Source of the DNA: Mesorhizobium loti R88b
Lineage (GTDB): Bacteria > Pseudomonadota > Alphaproteobacteria > Rhizobiales > Rhizobiaceae
Direction of reading: 5' to 3'
Length of the DNA: 64,000 bases
NCBI RefSeq assembly: GCF_013170845.1
Contig: NZ_CP033367.1
Coordinates: 1,908,501-1,972,500, forward strand
The translations under genes and the position numbers were made by a program. This document shows, piece after piece, positions 1-10,443 of the stretch (its first letter is position 1; each line of letters opens with the position of its first letter). Under the pieces are notes generated by a model. The model was not told the DNA's origin. It saw only the letters and a program-made list of their open reading frames with translations, and searched no databases.

Positions 1-1486
1 CGATGCTGGCCGAGACGAGGCCGCCGCCGACCGCGCCCCGGTTTTCCCCGCGCATGGCGGCGAGCAGTGACCCGGCGATTCGGCCAGCCGCCTGCGGGTC
101 GGGCAGGTCGGGCGCGATGACGGCGAATTCGTCGCCGCCGAGGCGCGCAAGCATCTGGCCGTGGCGCAGAACGCCGGCCGCGCAGGTCGCCACTTTCTGC
201 AGCATCGCATCGCCGGCGCCATGACCGTAAAGGTCGTTCACCTCCTTGAAGCGGTCGAGGTCGAACAGCAGAAGCGCAAGATGCCGGCCTTTGACGCCCT
301 TGCCGGTATTGGCGATCCTGGTCATGGATGCGATTTCCGCGTCAAGACGGCTGGAGAAGGAACGGCGATTGGCAAGCCCTGTCAGCGGGTCGAAATGGGC
401 GAGGCGAAGGATCTCCTGCTCCGCCTTCTTGCGTTCGCGAACGTCGCGGACAGCGATGACGTTGTGGGGCTTACCGCAATAGTCGATGCTTCGGGCGATC
501 AGCTCTACGGGAATTCGCGTTCCGTCGCGGTTCCTCAATTCCGCCTCCCGCGGCTGGCCTTCCAAGCCGGCCGCGTCGGCTGCAGTGCGTTCGTCGAAGA
601 GCTCGCCCAGATCCGTGCCGGCAAGCATTGCCGCCGGCGTGCCGGTCAGCTTGCCCATGCTGTCATTGGCACTGACGATGCGGTTGCCGTCGCAGACGAT
701 CAGGCCTTCCACGGCGGCATTGGCCAGGCCGTGCATGCGGTCGACCTCGAGCTTTTGGCGACGGAAGCGCAAATCGATCCACAGCGCCGATGCCGACAAC
801 ACCAGGATCACCAGAGTGGCGGCCGCGGCCGCGAAAGCCTGCGAGGTCGGCTCGATCGTGTATTCGGATATGACGATCGAGGAATCGGGAAAGATCGAGA
901 CCGCACCCATGCCGATGAAATGCAAGGTGCAGATCGCCAGCGTCAGCAGCACCGCGCCGGCGGATGTCGCGGCCAGGGAGGGGCGGCGCAGCACGACACG
1001 CAGCGCCAGCGCCGCGAGCGTCACGCCAGCCAGCAGGGAGACGGCGACAAGCAGCAGGTTCCACTCGATCCGGCCCTGGACCTCGAACGCCGCCATGCCG
1101 ATGTAGTGCATGGCGGCGATGCCGCCACCCAGAACGGCGCCACCGACGAGATGATAATCGAGCTCGTCCCGCAAGGTGGCGATCCACATACCGGCCGCCG
1201 TCAGCGTGACCGAGGCAGCGAGCGAGAGCACGGAAAGCGCCGGCTCGTAGGCACTGGGAATGCCCGGCGTGAACGCAAGCATGGCGATGAAATGCGTTGC
1301 CCAGATGCCGAAGCCGGTCGACGTGGCCGCGATCATCAGCCAGGCAAGCCTGTTCCGGTCCGCTGAGCGGCTGATGTGGCGAAGCAGGCTGACAGCAGAG
1401 AAACAGGAAATTCCGCAGATCAGTGCGGCGAGCGCGACCAGTCTCAGATCGTGCTGGTTCACGATGCAATTGTAGACCGTCAACAT
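1..1486 (-). CDS. MHYT-PAS-GGDEF membrane signalling protein, partial (C-terminus beyond the left edge)
   Basis: The reading frame starts at an ATG at 1486 and stays open to the left edge, so about 495 residues are visible. The N-terminal half is hydrophobic and holds the repeated MHYT-type signatures (ATHFIAM, AMHYIGM, LHFIGM), a seven-helix sensor thought to bind metal or a diatomic gas. A PAS segment follows (about residues 245-350), then a GGDEF domain beginning near FDPLTGLANR with an intact RLGGDEF motif coded around 123-140. The residue pattern before the active site reads RHGQ rather than RxxD, so the usual inhibitory c-di-GMP site looks absent. Whether an EAL phosphodiesterase domain follows cannot be seen. 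MHYT-PAS-GGDEF-EAL is the common family layout. Probable role: c-di-GMP turnover in response to a membrane-sensed signal. Confidence 0.9.
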   Translation of the reverse strand, partial: MLTVYNCIVNQHDLRLVALAALICGISCFSAVSLLRHISRSADRNRLAWLMIAATSTGFGIWATHFIAMLAFTPGIPSAYEPALSVLSLAASVTLTAAGMWIATLRDELDYHLVGGAVLGGGIAAMHYIGMAAFEVQGRIEWNLLLVAVSLLAGVTLAALALRVVLRRPSLAATSAGAVLLTLAICTLHFIGMGAVSIFPDSSIVISEYTIEPTSQAFAAAAATLVILVLSASALWIDLRFRRQKLEVDRMHGLANAAVEGLIVCDGNRIVSANDSMGKLTGTPAAMLAGTDLGELFDERTAADAAGLEGQPREAELRNRDGTRIPVELIARSIDYCGKPHNVIAVRDVRERKKAEQEILRLAHFDPLTGLANRRSFSSRLDAEIASMTRIANTGKGVKGRHLALLLFDLDRFKEVNDLYGHGAGDAMLQKVATCAAGVLRHGQMLARLGGDEFAVIAPDLPDPQAAGRIAGSLLAAMRGENRGAVGGGLVSASI

Positions 1487-1860
1487 CTTATTTCCCCAAG
1501 CCCACCGGAGATAAGAAACGAAATATGACTGATTAATGCTTGGCTGTTGAAGGATCGATAAGTCCGCCTGCAACCGTAGCGTGCTTTCTCGGCGCAGGCG
1601 TCAGCTGCCGCACCGACATTTCATGACCCCTTTAGTCGGATAATCATGGCTGCCGGTCATGGTCTTTACGCCCTCAACAGACGCCCTAGCTAGAAAGGCG
1701 CCGGTGTGACGTTTTGATGCCGGCCAAGCCGCCGAAGGCGAGGAATGAGCAGCTGTGCAAAGGCCGGAGGCCACAACAGAACTGTCACATACCTTCTCTA
1801 AGAGAGCGGGCAAGGACTTGCGCAAGACCCTTGTCTCTAGCCACTCAAGAGGGAAAACCC
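1487..1860. other. Intergenic region between divergent MHYT-GGDEF gene and ugp operon
   Basis: This 374-base stretch must contain the promoters of both divergent transcripts. I see no convincing gene. A single CTGTCAC heptamer at 1782-1788 resembles half of a PhoB box, but the expected second repeat 11 bases away is poor, so no operator is called. Confidence 0.5.
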
Positions 1861-3213
1861 ATGACCATGATCAAGCGGGGCTTTGCTGCCCTTGCCGCTG
1901 GCGCGCTCAGCACCGCGCTCGCAATGCCTGCCTTTGCAGAGCCGGTAAAATTCGATTTCTGGTTCGGCCTTTCAGGCGATCTCGCCCGTGTCGTCGACAC
2001 GATGTGCAAGAACTTCAACGCTTCGCAGTCCGATTATGAGGTGGTCTGCACCAGTCAGGGCAATTACGACGCCACGCTGCAGAACACCATCGCTGCCTTC
2101 CGTGCCGGCAAGCAGCCGACCGTCGTTCAGGTCTATGACGTCGGCACCGCCACCATGATGCTGTCGGGCGCCTACAAGCCCGCCGACAAGCTGATGGAAG
2201 AAAACGGCTACAAGATCGACTACGCCGACTATTTCCCCGGTATCGCGCGCTATTACGCGACGTCGAAGGGCGAAATGCTGTCCTTCCCGTTCAATTCCTC
2301 GACCGCGCTGATGTACTGGAACAAGGACGCCTTCGCCAAGATCGGCAAGACCGAAGCGCCAAAGACTTGGGAAGATGTCGGCGCCGACCTTCAGGCCATG
2401 AAGGACGCCGGCTATGAATGCCCGATGGCGATCAACATCTCGGCCAACGAAAGCTGGCAGCTGATGGAGCAGTTCTCGGCCATCCACAATCAGCCGGTCG
2501 CCACCAAGAACAACGGCTATGACGGCCTCGACGCGCGCCTGGAAGTCAACAAGACCAAGTTCGTCCAGTACGTCACCGACTTGAAGAAGTGGTATGATTC
2601 CGGTCTTATCAAGATCAAGTCCAAGGACCTCGGCCAGGACATGGTTCAGGCCTTCGCCTCGGGCACCTGCCAGGTCATCCTGACGTCGGTCGGCGACCAC
2701 GGCACCGTCGGCCGGACCCAGAAGGAAGGCATGAACTGGGATGTTGCCGAACTGCCGGTCTATGCCGGCACCGAGCGCAAGAATTCGCTCGTCGGCGGCG
2801 CTTCGCTGTGGGTTCTCTCGGGTAAGTCGGATGCCGAGTACAAGGGCGCGGCCGCGTTCCTCAACTTCATCCACGATCCCAAAACGGCGCTGTTCTGGTC
2901 GACCAACACCGGCTACATCCCGGTGACCAAGTCGGGCTTCGACTACATGAAGGGCCAGGGCTTCTACGACAAGGCGCCCTACAAGGGCCGTGAAACCGCG
3001 ATCGCCAGCCTGACCGCGTCCGAGCCGACCGAAGTCACCCGCGGTGTGCGCCTGGGCAACTTCACCCAGATCCGCGCCGAGTTCGGCACGCAGATGCAGG
3101 CGATCTTCGCCAACAAGGTCAGCGTCCAGGAAGGCCTCGACACGCTGGTCAAGAACGGCGACGCCATCCTCGACCGCTTCCAGCAGACCTATCCGGGTAA
3201 GACCCTGCCCTGA
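1861..3213 (+). CDS. ugpB: ABC transporter substrate-binding protein, UgpB (glycerol-3-phosphate type)
   Basis: Periplasmic binding protein of 450 residues for an sn-glycerol-3-phosphate/glycerophosphodiester importer. A Sec signal peptide is clear: positive MIKRG start, hydrophobic core, and a cleavage site AMPAFA before EPV near residue 26. The mature part has the family 1 solute-binding features, including FDFWFGLSGDLA at the start and the SFPFNSSTALMYWNKDAF segment. The ATG at 1861 is chosen over upstream in-frame starts because the signal peptide begins there and an AGAGGGA ribosome-binding site lies just before it. It is the first gene of ugpBAEC. High expression relative to the permeases is usual for such proteins. 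In rhizobia ugp systems are often phosphate-regulated, but I see no complete PhoB box here. Confidence 0.93.
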   Translation: MTMIKRGFAALAAGALSTALAMPAFAEPVKFDFWFGLSGDLARVVDTMCKNFNASQSDYEVVCTSQGNYDATLQNTIAAFRAGKQPTVVQVYDVGTATMMLSGAYKPADKLMEENGYKIDYADYFPGIARYYATSKGEMLSFPFNSSTALMYWNKDAFAKIGKTEAPKTWEDVGADLQAMKDAGYECPMAINISANESWQLMEQFSAIHNQPVATKNNGYDGLDARLEVNKTKFVQYVTDLKKWYDSGLIKIKSKDLGQDMVQAFASGTCQVILTSVGDHGTVGRTQKEGMNWDVAELPVYAGTERKNSLVGGASLWVLSGKSDAEYKGAAAFLNFIHDPKTALFWSTNTGYIPVTKSGFDYMKGQGFYDKAPYKGRETAIASLTASEPTEVTRGVRLGNFTQIRAEFGTQMQAIFANKVSVQEGLDTLVKNGDAILDRFQQTYPGKTLP

Positions 3214-3317
3214 TCCCGGGTAGCGGAAGGGCCGTCCGTCCAGATTCGACGGGCGGCCATTTCGTATATTAATCTCATCTTTGCTCTAAGTGGCCGTTGT
3301 GCGGCATCGGCGGACCG

Positions 3318-4202
3318 ATGGAAAAACGCGTTACCTTCAGCAGTTGGACGATCGGCATCCTTTTCGCGGTGCCGCAACTGCTTCTTATCTTCACCTTCTT
3401 CTACTGGCCGGCCGGCCAGGCCGTATACTGGTCGCTGACGTTGCAGCAGCCCTGGGGCGGTGGCAACATCTGGGTCGGGCTCGACAATTTCCGCTCGATC
3501 CTGGCCAACGCCGACTACTGGAACTCGATTACCGCCAGCCTCGTCTTTGCCGGCATCAGCACCGGGCTTGCGATGTTCATCGCGCTCGTGCTCGCCGCCT
3601 TGACCGATCGGCAACTCGCTGGCTCGCGCCTCTATCGCGTGGTGCTGATCTGGCCCTATGGCATCGCTGCGCCCGCGCTGGCGCTGGCGTTCCGCTTCAT
3701 CCTGGCGCCGGAGGCGGGGTTCCTTTCCGTCGTCAACCGGATGTGGCCGGGGATCTGGGATCCGGGTCTCGATGGCGCGGATGCCATGGCGTCGATCATC
3801 GTCGCCTTCTCGTGGAAATATGTCGGCTACAACTTCATCTTCTTCCTCGCCGCGTTCCAGGCCATACCCCGCTCGCTGATCGAGGCCGCCGCAATGGACG
3901 GTTCGGGCGTCATCAGGCGTTTCTGGGACATCCAGTTCCCGCTGATCACGCCGACGATCTTCTTCCTTCTGGTCATCAACATCACCGAAAGCTTCCAGGA
4001 TTCCTTCGGCATCGTCGACATCATGACATCAGGCGGGCCGGCGAACGCAACCAATCTGATGGTCTACAAGATCTATTCCGACGGCTTCAAAGGTCTGGAT
4101 TATTCGGGTGCCGCCGCGCAGAGCATCATCCTGATGCTGCTTATCATCCTGCTCACCATCTTCCAGTTCCGCTTCATCGAGCGGCGCGTGCACTACGGGT
4201 GA
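3318..4202 (+). CDS. ugpA: ABC transporter permease, UgpA
   Basis: Inner-membrane permease of 294 residues with about six transmembrane helices and the binding-protein-dependent transport signature (EAAAMDGSG near residues 188-197), which docks on the ATPase. It partners UgpE to form the channel for glycerol-3-phosphate-type substrates. The start at 3318 gives the usual MEKRV N-terminus; an upstream in-frame TTG at 3297 would add only seven atypical residues. It lies 104 bases after ugpB and 7 bases before ugpE, consistent with one operon. Substrate is inferred from the neighbouring UgpB and UgpC proteins. Confidence 0.92.
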   Translation: MEKRVTFSSWTIGILFAVPQLLLIFTFFYWPAGQAVYWSLTLQQPWGGGNIWVGLDNFRSILANADYWNSITASLVFAGISTGLAMFIALVLAALTDRQLAGSRLYRVVLIWPYGIAAPALALAFRFILAPEAGFLSVVNRMWPGIWDPGLDGADAMASIIVAFSWKYVGYNFIFFLAAFQAIPRSLIEAAAMDGSGVIRRFWDIQFPLITPTIFFLLVINITESFQDSFGIVDIMTSGGPANATNLMVYKIYSDGFKGLDYSGAAAQSIILMLLIILLTIFQFRFIERRVHYG

Positions 4203-4209
4203 GGATGAC

Positions 4210-5124
4210 ATGGTAGAGCGCACCCCATTCCTCAATTTCTTCACGCATCTGATCCTGTTCATCGGCTTTGTCTTCTGTATCGCGCCGTTCCTGATTGTCG
4301 CCATCGCCGCGTCCCACAACCTCAAGGATGTCAACGATGTGCCGATGTCGCTGCTGCCGGGCAGCGACTTCTGGGTCAACATCAAGACGGCTTGGGTGAC
4401 AGCCGATCTCGGCCCCAAACTGCTCAACAGCTTCATCGTCGCCGGCGGCGTGGCGGCGGGCAAAGTGATCATTTCGGCGCTCACCGCCTTCTCGATCGTC
4501 TATTTCCGCTTTCCCGGCCGGATGTTCATGTTCTGGCTGATCTTCATCACGCTGATGCTGCCGCTGGAAGTGCGCATCGTGCCGACCTACGCGGTCGTCG
4601 CCAACGTGCTGTCGCCCTATCAGGCCATCCTCGATTTGACAGGCTTGAGCTGGCTGATCGAGAAGGTGTCGGGGGTGCAGGTCTCGCTCAACCTCGGGCT
4701 GCTCAATTCCTACCCCGGACTGATCCTGCCGTTGGTCGCCACGGCGACCGGCACATTCCTCTACCGGCAGTTCTTCCTCACCCTGCCGGATGAACTGACC
4801 GAGGCGGCGCGCATGGACGGGGCCGGGCCACTGCGTTTCTTCATCGATGTCCTTCTTCCGCTGTCGCGCAACAATATGGCCGCTCTCGGCACCATCATGT
4901 TCCTCTGGGCCTGGAACCAGTATCTGTGGCCGCTGCTCATCACCACCGACCAGTCGCATGCGATGGCAGTGACCGAGTTAAAGCAGCTCATTCCCAATGT
5001 CGGCGGCACTCCGGAATGGCATATTGCCATGGCAGGCACGCTTATCATCATGCTGCCGCCGCTGCTTGTCGTGGTGCTCATGCAACGCTGGATCGTGCGT
5101 GGCCTGATCGCCACCGAGAAATAA
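4210..5124 (+). CDS. ugpE: ABC transporter permease, UgpE
   Basis: Second permease of the importer, 304 residues, with six predicted membrane helices and the EAA motif (EAARMDGAG near residues 198-206) in the cytoplasmic loop that contacts the ATPase. The N-terminus [21 protein letters not shown] forms the first helix. It begins 7 bases after ugpA and is followed 13 bases later by ugpC behind an AACAGGAGA ribosome-binding site, so translation of the operon is closely coupled. Length and order match the UgpE family (MalG type). Confidence 0.93.
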   Translation: MVERTPFLNFFTHLILFIGFVFCIAPFLIVAIAASHNLKDVNDVPMSLLPGSDFWVNIKTAWVTADLGPKLLNSFIVAGGVAAGKVIISALTAFSIVYFRFPGRMFMFWLIFITLMLPLEVRIVPTYAVVANVLSPYQAILDLTGLSWLIEKVSGVQVSLNLGLLNSYPGLILPLVATATGTFLYRQFFLTLPDELTEAARMDGAGPLRFFIDVLLPLSRNNMAALGTIMFLWAWNQYLWPLLITTDQSHAMAVTELKQLIPNVGGTPEWHIAMAGTLIIMLPPLLVVVLMQRWIVRGLIATEK

Positions 5125-5137
5125 CAGGAGACAAACA

Positions 5138-6238
<1,101 letters not shown>

Positions 6239-6245
6239 TCTTCAA

Positions 6246-6276
6246 GCCTGAGCCGTAAGCCTTCGGACGCTCAGGC
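6246..6276. terminator. Hairpin between convergent ugpC and fbpC
   Basis: GCCTGAGC (6246-6253) pairs perfectly with GCTCAGGC (6269-6276) around a 15-base loop. It lies just after the ugpC stop and overlaps the fbpC stop codon. There is no strong T-tract on either side, so it may be a Rho-assisted or bidirectional 3'-end hairpin rather than a classical intrinsic terminator. Confidence 0.5.
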
Positions 6277-7353
6277 GAAGACATGCGCCTTTCCCGACAC
6301 GGTCAGCCGCACGATCTCGCCGACCGCCGGCGCGTCCATGCCGGATTTGCGCAGGATCAGCGGCGTGTTGCCGATGGCGGCGGCGTCCGGCGGGTCGGAA
6401 TTGTTCAGGAGCCGCACCGCGATCGTGCACGTCGAGCCGGCGAATTCCGATTCCGTCACCTCGCCGAACGGCATGTCCGATGTACCAGACATGCCTTCGC
6501 GCGACGTTCTTTTCAATGCGATCTGCTCCGGCCGCAGCATGATGCGGGCGACATCGCGCCGCTCCTTTGTGTCGACAGCGATGCGGCCGAGAGATGAGTT
6601 GGCGAAGCCATCTGATATCTTTGCCGGCAGGATGATGGCGTCGCCGAGGAATTCGGCGATCATCCTGTCCTTCGGCTTGAGGTAAAGGTCGCGCGGCGTG
6701 CCGACCTGCGAGAATTTTCCGTCGCGCATCACCGCCACCTGGGCAGCGAAGGACAGCGCTTCGGCCTGGTCATGCGTCACCAGGATGGTGGTGATACCGG
6801 CCGCCTCCAGAAGTTCGGCCACCGCCTTGCGCATCGAGGCGCGCAGGCCAGTGTCGAGTGCCGAGAACGGCTCGTCGAGCAGCATCAGCCTCGGCTTCAT
6901 CGCCATGGCACGGGCGAGCGCCACGCGCTGCTGCTGGCCGCCGGAAAGTTCGTGCGGACGGCGCTTGAGGATCGCCTTGTCCAGGCCGACGATATAGGCG
7001 AGCTCTACGATGCGCTCGGCGCGCTTGTCCTCGTTCCGGCCCATGCCGAAACCGATGTTGTCGCCAATGGTCAAATGCGGGAACAGGGCGCCGTCCTGCG
7101 CCACAACGCCGATGCCGCGGCGATGCGCCGGCACCGCCACACCGCCATTGGCCAGCGCCTCACCGTCGAGCGCGATGCGGCCCTGGTCGGGTGCCTCGAA
7201 GCCGGCGATCAGTCGCAGCAAGGTGGTTTTGCCACAGCCGGATGGTCCGACGATCGCCGTGCGGCTGCCGCTGGCGACGCTCAGGTCGACACCGGCCAGC
7301 GCGGCGACCGGGCCGTAATGCTTTTTCAGGCCGCTGATTTCGAGAAAGCTCAT
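6271..7353 (-). CDS. fbpC: Iron(III) ABC transporter ATP-binding protein
   Basis: ATPase of 360 residues for a ferric-ion importer. Walker [10 protein letters not shown] is at 36-44, the LSGGQQQR signature at about 136-143, Walker B LMLLDEP at 156-162 and the THDQAEA switch follows. The C-terminal part (about 240-350) is a TOBE-like domain as in FbpC/PotA proteins. The start codon overlaps the end of the permease gene by four bases (ATGA), so translation is coupled. The iron assignment rests on the FbpA-like binding protein in the same operon and on the iron-type operator motifs upstream of it. Confidence 0.9.
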   Translation of the reverse strand: MSFLEISGLKKHYGPVAALAGVDLSVASGSRTAIVGPSGCGKTTLLRLIAGFEAPDQGRIALDGEALANGGVAVPAHRRGIGVVAQDGALFPHLTIGDNIGFGMGRNEDKRAERIVELAYIVGLDKAILKRRPHELSGGQQQRVALARAMAMKPRLMLLDEPFSALDTGLRASMRKAVAELLEAAGITTILVTHDQAEALSFAAQVAVMRDGKFSQVGTPRDLYLKPKDRMIAEFLGDAIILPAKISDGFANSSLGRIAVDTKERRDVARIMLRPEQIALKRTSREGMSGTSDMPFGEVTESEFAGSTCTIAVRLLNNSDPPDAAAIGNTPLILRKSGMDAPAVGEIVRLTVSGKAHVFA

Positions 7354-8981
7354 CGTCCGGCCATCCGTTTCGACTGGACATAGAGCAGCCAGGTGAGGGG
7401 GAGCGACATCGCTACCATGATGAAGGCGTAAGGCGCCGCAGAGGCATAATCAATCTCGCCACTATAGGACCAGAACGCCATCGCCAGGGTCCGGGTGCCG
7501 TTTGGCGCCAGCATCTGGGTCGCGGTCAGCTCGTTCATGATGCCAAGCGCCACCAGCGCCATGCCGGCCGCGGCTCCGGGCGCCGACAGGCGGATGGTCG
7601 TCGACCACAGCGCGTTGAGCGGTGCCCGGCCGAGGCTGGACGCGGCTCGCTCGAGCTCGACCGGCGCCTGCGCGATCGAGGCGCGCAGGCTGACCAGCGC
7701 GCGTGGCAGGAACATGAGTGCATAGGCGACCAGGATGGTGAACAGGGTCTGATAGAGCGGCAGGGCGATGCGCACGGTGATGGTGACGAGCGCCAGTGCG
7801 ATGACGACACCCGGCAGCGAGCCGACGATGTAGTTGCAGCCCTCCAGCAAGCGCTGCAACGGTCCCGGGGCGCGGATCGAGATCCAGGCCATCGGCATGG
7901 CGGCGACAGTGGCGAGCAGGGCGCCGGCGAGCGCCAGGAACAGCGTCTGGCCAAGCGCCAGGCCGATCTCATCGAGGCGCCACACATCTGTGCCGCCGGC
8001 GGCAAGCCAGCGGCCGATGGTGACGAAGGGCACGCCCAGCGCCAGCAGCGTGGTGACAAGAAGCAAGAGGAGGCTCGGGATGGTGGCGCGTCCGAGATTG
8101 GCGCGCTGCTGATAGCGGGCGGCACCAGAGCCGACACGGGCATAGCGCTCCTCGCCGCGCACCAGCACTTCGAGGCCCAGAAGCACGAAGCAGCAGGTCA
8201 CCAGCACGCCGGCCAGCATGTTGGCGGCCGGTCCGTTGAAGGTCGACTGGAACTGGTCGACGATCGCCGTGGTGAAGGTGTCGAAGCGGATGAAGACATA
8301 GAGGCCGTATTCGGCCAGCAGATGCAGTCCGACCAGCAGCGAGCCACCGCAGATGGCGAGCCTGAGCTGCGGCAACACGACACGCCAGAATACGCGCCAC
8401 GGCCCAAGGCCAAGGGCTGCGGCCGCATCCTCCAGGGCAGGATCGAGGCGCCGCAGCGCCGCCGATATGGGCAGATAGAGGAAGGGAAAATAGGCGATGA
8501 CGGATACCAGCACGCCGGCCCACAGGCCATGCAGCCCGGGCACCATGGTGATCCAGGCATAGGAATGCACGAAGGCGGGAATGGCGAGCGGCGCCACGCA
8601 CAGCCAGGCCCACAGCCGGGCGCCAGGCAGGTCGCTACGTTCGGTCAGCCAGGCCAGCGCGACGGACAGCACGATGGCGATCGGCACGGCCAGCAGCACC
8701 AGCAGCGTGGTGTTGACCAACAGTTCGCCGACGCGCGGCCGGAAGACAAGCGCCGAGACGGTGTCCCAGCCGGTCTGCACCGCGATCCAGATGATGAAGG
8801 CGAGCGGCAAAAGGGCGAGCAGCGAAACGGAAATGGCGGCGGTGATCAGCCAAGGCGCCACGCGCCTTCGAGCCCTTCTGCCAGTGCCCGAAGGCAGGCC
8901 CGAGCGCGTGAGATCGACCGCGGACTGCATCACGTCAGACGCCGTGCCGCTGCCGTCCAGCGGCAACTTTTGAAGGACCAC
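7350..8981 (-). CDS. fbpB: Iron(III) ABC transporter permease (fused two-domain type)
   Basis: Inner-membrane permease of up to 543 residues, with two homologous halves of about six helices each, as in FbpB/SfuB. The first helix ([20 protein letters not shown]) begins near residue 50. The GTG at 8981 is the longest start; an ATG at 8930 ([10 protein letters not shown]) would shorten the cytoplasmic N-terminus by 17 residues, and neither has an obvious ribosome-binding site, so the start is uncertain. It lies downstream of fbpA, separated by a terminator-like hairpin, and overlaps fbpC by four bases. Confidence 0.9.
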   Translation of the reverse strand: MVLQKLPLDGSGTASDVMQSAVDLTRSGLPSGTGRRARRRVAPWLITAAISVSLLALLPLAFIIWIAVQTGWDTVSALVFRPRVGELLVNTTLLVLLAVPIAIVLSVALAWLTERSDLPGARLWAWLCVAPLAIPAFVHSYAWITMVPGLHGLWAGVLVSVIAYFPFLYLPISAALRRLDPALEDAAAALGLGPWRVFWRVVLPQLRLAICGGSLLVGLHLLAEYGLYVFIRFDTFTTAIVDQFQSTFNGPAANMLAGVLVTCCFVLLGLEVLVRGEERYARVGSGAARYQQRANLGRATIPSLLLLLVTTLLALGVPFVTIGRWLAAGGTDVWRLDEIGLALGQTLFLALAGALLATVAAMPMAWISIRAPGPLQRLLEGCNYIVGSLPGVVIALALVTITVRIALPLYQTLFTILVAYALMFLPRALVSLRASIAQAPVELERAASSLGRAPLNALWSTTIRLSAPGAAAGMALVALGIMNELTATQMLAPNGTRTLAMAFWSYSGEIDYASAAPYAFIMVAMSLPLTWLLYVQSKRMAGR

Positions 8982-9030
8982 GGTTGCGGTCAGGAATGCA
9001 GCGTGTCGTCATCGACGAAAATGCCATCTC

Positions 9031-9071
9031 AAAACAAAACGCTCCCGCGGAAGGCAAAGTCCCGCGGGAGC
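9031..9071 (-). terminator. Intrinsic terminator/attenuator between fbpA and fbpB
   Basis: On the minus strand a perfect 10-bp stem (GCTCCCGCGG at 9062-9071 read in reverse against 9041-9050, 11-base loop) is followed by GTTTTGTTTT (9031-9040). It sits between the binding-protein gene and the permease gene. Such an element would let most transcripts end after fbpA, giving an excess of binding protein, and would protect the fbpA message from 3' decay. Confidence 0.75.
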
Positions 9072-9104
9072 ACGGTCTGACGTCCTTATCAGGACGAACG
9101 GCAA

Positions 9105-10112
9105 CTAAAGCAAGCCGGCTGCCGTCATCAGGTCGGTGACCTTCTTGGAGTTCAACGTCGTGGCGTCGACCTTCGGCGCCTGCAGCTCAACCAGCGGCAC
9201 CAGCTTCGGATTGGACTCGGCCTCCTTGCCGACCGCGTATTCGAACGACGTACCGTTCTTCAGCACATCCTGGCCGCCCTTGCCGGTCACAAACTTCAGG
9301 AAGGCCTGGGCTTCCTTCGGATGCTTGCTCGAGGCGAGCACGCCGCCACCGGAGACCGAGACGAAAGCGCCCGGATCCTGGTTCTTGAAATAGTGCAGCG
9401 CAACGTTCTTGCTGTTCTCGCCGGTCTTGGCCTGATCGCCGAAGTAGTAATAATGATAGATCACGCCGCCTTCGATCTCGCCGGCGTTGACCGCCTTCAT
9501 CACCGTGCTGTTGCCCTTGTAGGCGGTGAAGTTTGTCTTCATGGCCTTCAGCCAGTCAGCCGTCGCCGCCTCGCCCTTGAGCTGCAGCAGCGCGCTGACG
9601 ATGGCCTGGAAATCGGCACCCGAGGGCGATGCCGCCCAACGGCCCTTCCAGCTTGGGTCGGCAAGATCGAGCAGCGACTTGGGCAACTGGTCGGTCTTGA
9701 GTTTGGTCGTGTTGTAGGCAAAGACGGTGCTGCGCGCGGCCACACCCACCCATTTGCCGCTGGTTGCCTGATAGTCCTGCGGCACCTGAGCCAGCGTGTC
9801 GGCGTCGACCGGCGCGAACAGGCCGGCATTCTCGACCAGCACCATGGCGGGTGAGTTTTCGGTCAGGAACACGTCGGCGGGCGAGGCGGTGCCTTCGGCG
9901 ACGATCTGGTTGGAGAAGTCGCTGTCACCGCCATTGCGCAAGGTGACCTTGATGCCGGTCTCCTTGGTGAAACCTTCGGCCCATTCCTTGGCCAGGCTTT
10001 CGTGCTGGGCGTTGTAGACGATGATGCCGGCATCCTCGGCCATCGCCGGGCCGGCGATCAGGCCAATTGCCAGCGCCGTCGCGCCGACGAGCGTGGAAAG
10101 CGTGTATTTCAT
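9105..10112 (-). CDS. fbpA: Iron(III) ABC transporter periplasmic binding protein
   Basis: Binding protein of 335 residues with a Sec signal peptide (MKYTLSTLV to GPAMA, cleavage near residue 25 before EDAGI). The mature protein begins with IIVYNAQHESLAKEWAEGF, typical of FbpA/SfuA ferric-binding proteins, and contains the tyrosine cluster in IYHYYYFGDQ that in this family coordinates Fe(III). The ATG at 10112 is chosen because it starts the signal peptide and follows a GAGGA ribosome-binding site; upstream in-frame starts would add a non-signal extension. It heads the fbpABC operon. Two TGA-N9-TCA motifs lie 50-83 bases upstream of the start, pointing to iron-responsive repression. Confidence 0.93.
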   Translation of the reverse strand: MKYTLSTLVGATALAIGLIAGPAMAEDAGIIVYNAQHESLAKEWAEGFTKETGIKVTLRNGGDSDFSNQIVAEGTASPADVFLTENSPAMVLVENAGLFAPVDADTLAQVPQDYQATSGKWVGVAARSTVFAYNTTKLKTDQLPKSLLDLADPSWKGRWAASPSGADFQAIVSALLQLKGEAATADWLKAMKTNFTAYKGNSTVMKAVNAGEIEGGVIYHYYYFGDQAKTGENSKNVALHYFKNQDPGAFVSVSGGGVLASSKHPKEAQAFLKFVTGKGGQDVLKNGTSFEYAVGKEAESNPKLVPLVELQAPKVDATTLNSKKVTDLMTAAGLL

Positions 10113-10161
10113 GGTGTCGTCCTCGATCTGGGGTTTTGGCACGAGGCCACCTATCGATACC

Positions 10162-10176
10162 TGACCACGATAGTCA
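10162..10176. promoter_or_regulatory. Candidate iron-responsive operator (RirA-type), site 1
   Basis: The sequence fits TGA-N9-TCA exactly (TGACCACGATAGTCA), the iron-responsive operator pattern described for RirA-regulated genes in Rhizobium. It lies 50 bases upstream of the fbpA start codon, between fbpA and the divergent sigma-factor gene. The protein that binds it is inferred, not shown. Confidence 0.6.
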
Positions 10177-10180
10177 ACAT

Positions 10181-10195
10181 TGATGATCTCGCTCA
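10181..10195. promoter_or_regulatory. Candidate iron-responsive operator (RirA-type), site 2
   Basis: A second exact TGA-N9-TCA match (TGATGATCTCGCTCA) starts 19 bases from the first, roughly two helical turns, so two dimers could bind the same DNA face. It strengthens the case that fbpABC is iron-regulated. Confidence 0.55.
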
Positions 10196-10398
10196 GGCAC
10201 AAACGTTGGCCTCAGGCGATTAATCCACCGGGTGCAAAATAACGGCGATTGGCCCGATGAGCGTTGGCGCGCCAAGGGAATCCGGGCTCCCCTTGCTGGA
10301 AGAAGCCCGCGGACCGACCGTCATCGGCTCACATCGACCTGTCAGCAAACTTTCGTGACTTGCCCGTAATTTGGCTTGGACATTATTTCGCCGGCCAC

Positions 10399-10424
10399 GT
10401 AACAAATCAGTGCCGAGGCACGAA
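10399..10424 (+). promoter_or_regulatory. Candidate ECF (SigF-type) promoter for the sigma/anti-sigma operon
   Basis: GTAACA (10399-10404) and CGAA (10421-10424) are separated by exactly 16 bases. This closely matches the GTAACC-N16-CGAA pattern reported for Caulobacter SigF, the relative of the sigma factor encoded immediately downstream. Transcription would begin near 10430, just ahead of the GGGGGAG ribosome-binding site, implying autoregulation. Confidence 0.65.
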
Positions 10425-10443
10425 ATCGGGGGAGTGAACTCTT

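Noticed and set aside
3..1366. Plus-strand open frames in the first 1.4 kb
   Set aside because: They are antisense to the MHYT-PAS-GGDEF gene, which has clear motifs in its own frame.
1782..1788. CTGTCAC as a PhoB box for the ugp operon
   Set aside because: A PhoB box needs two direct CTGTCAT-type repeats 11 bases apart; the second repeat is poor on both sides.
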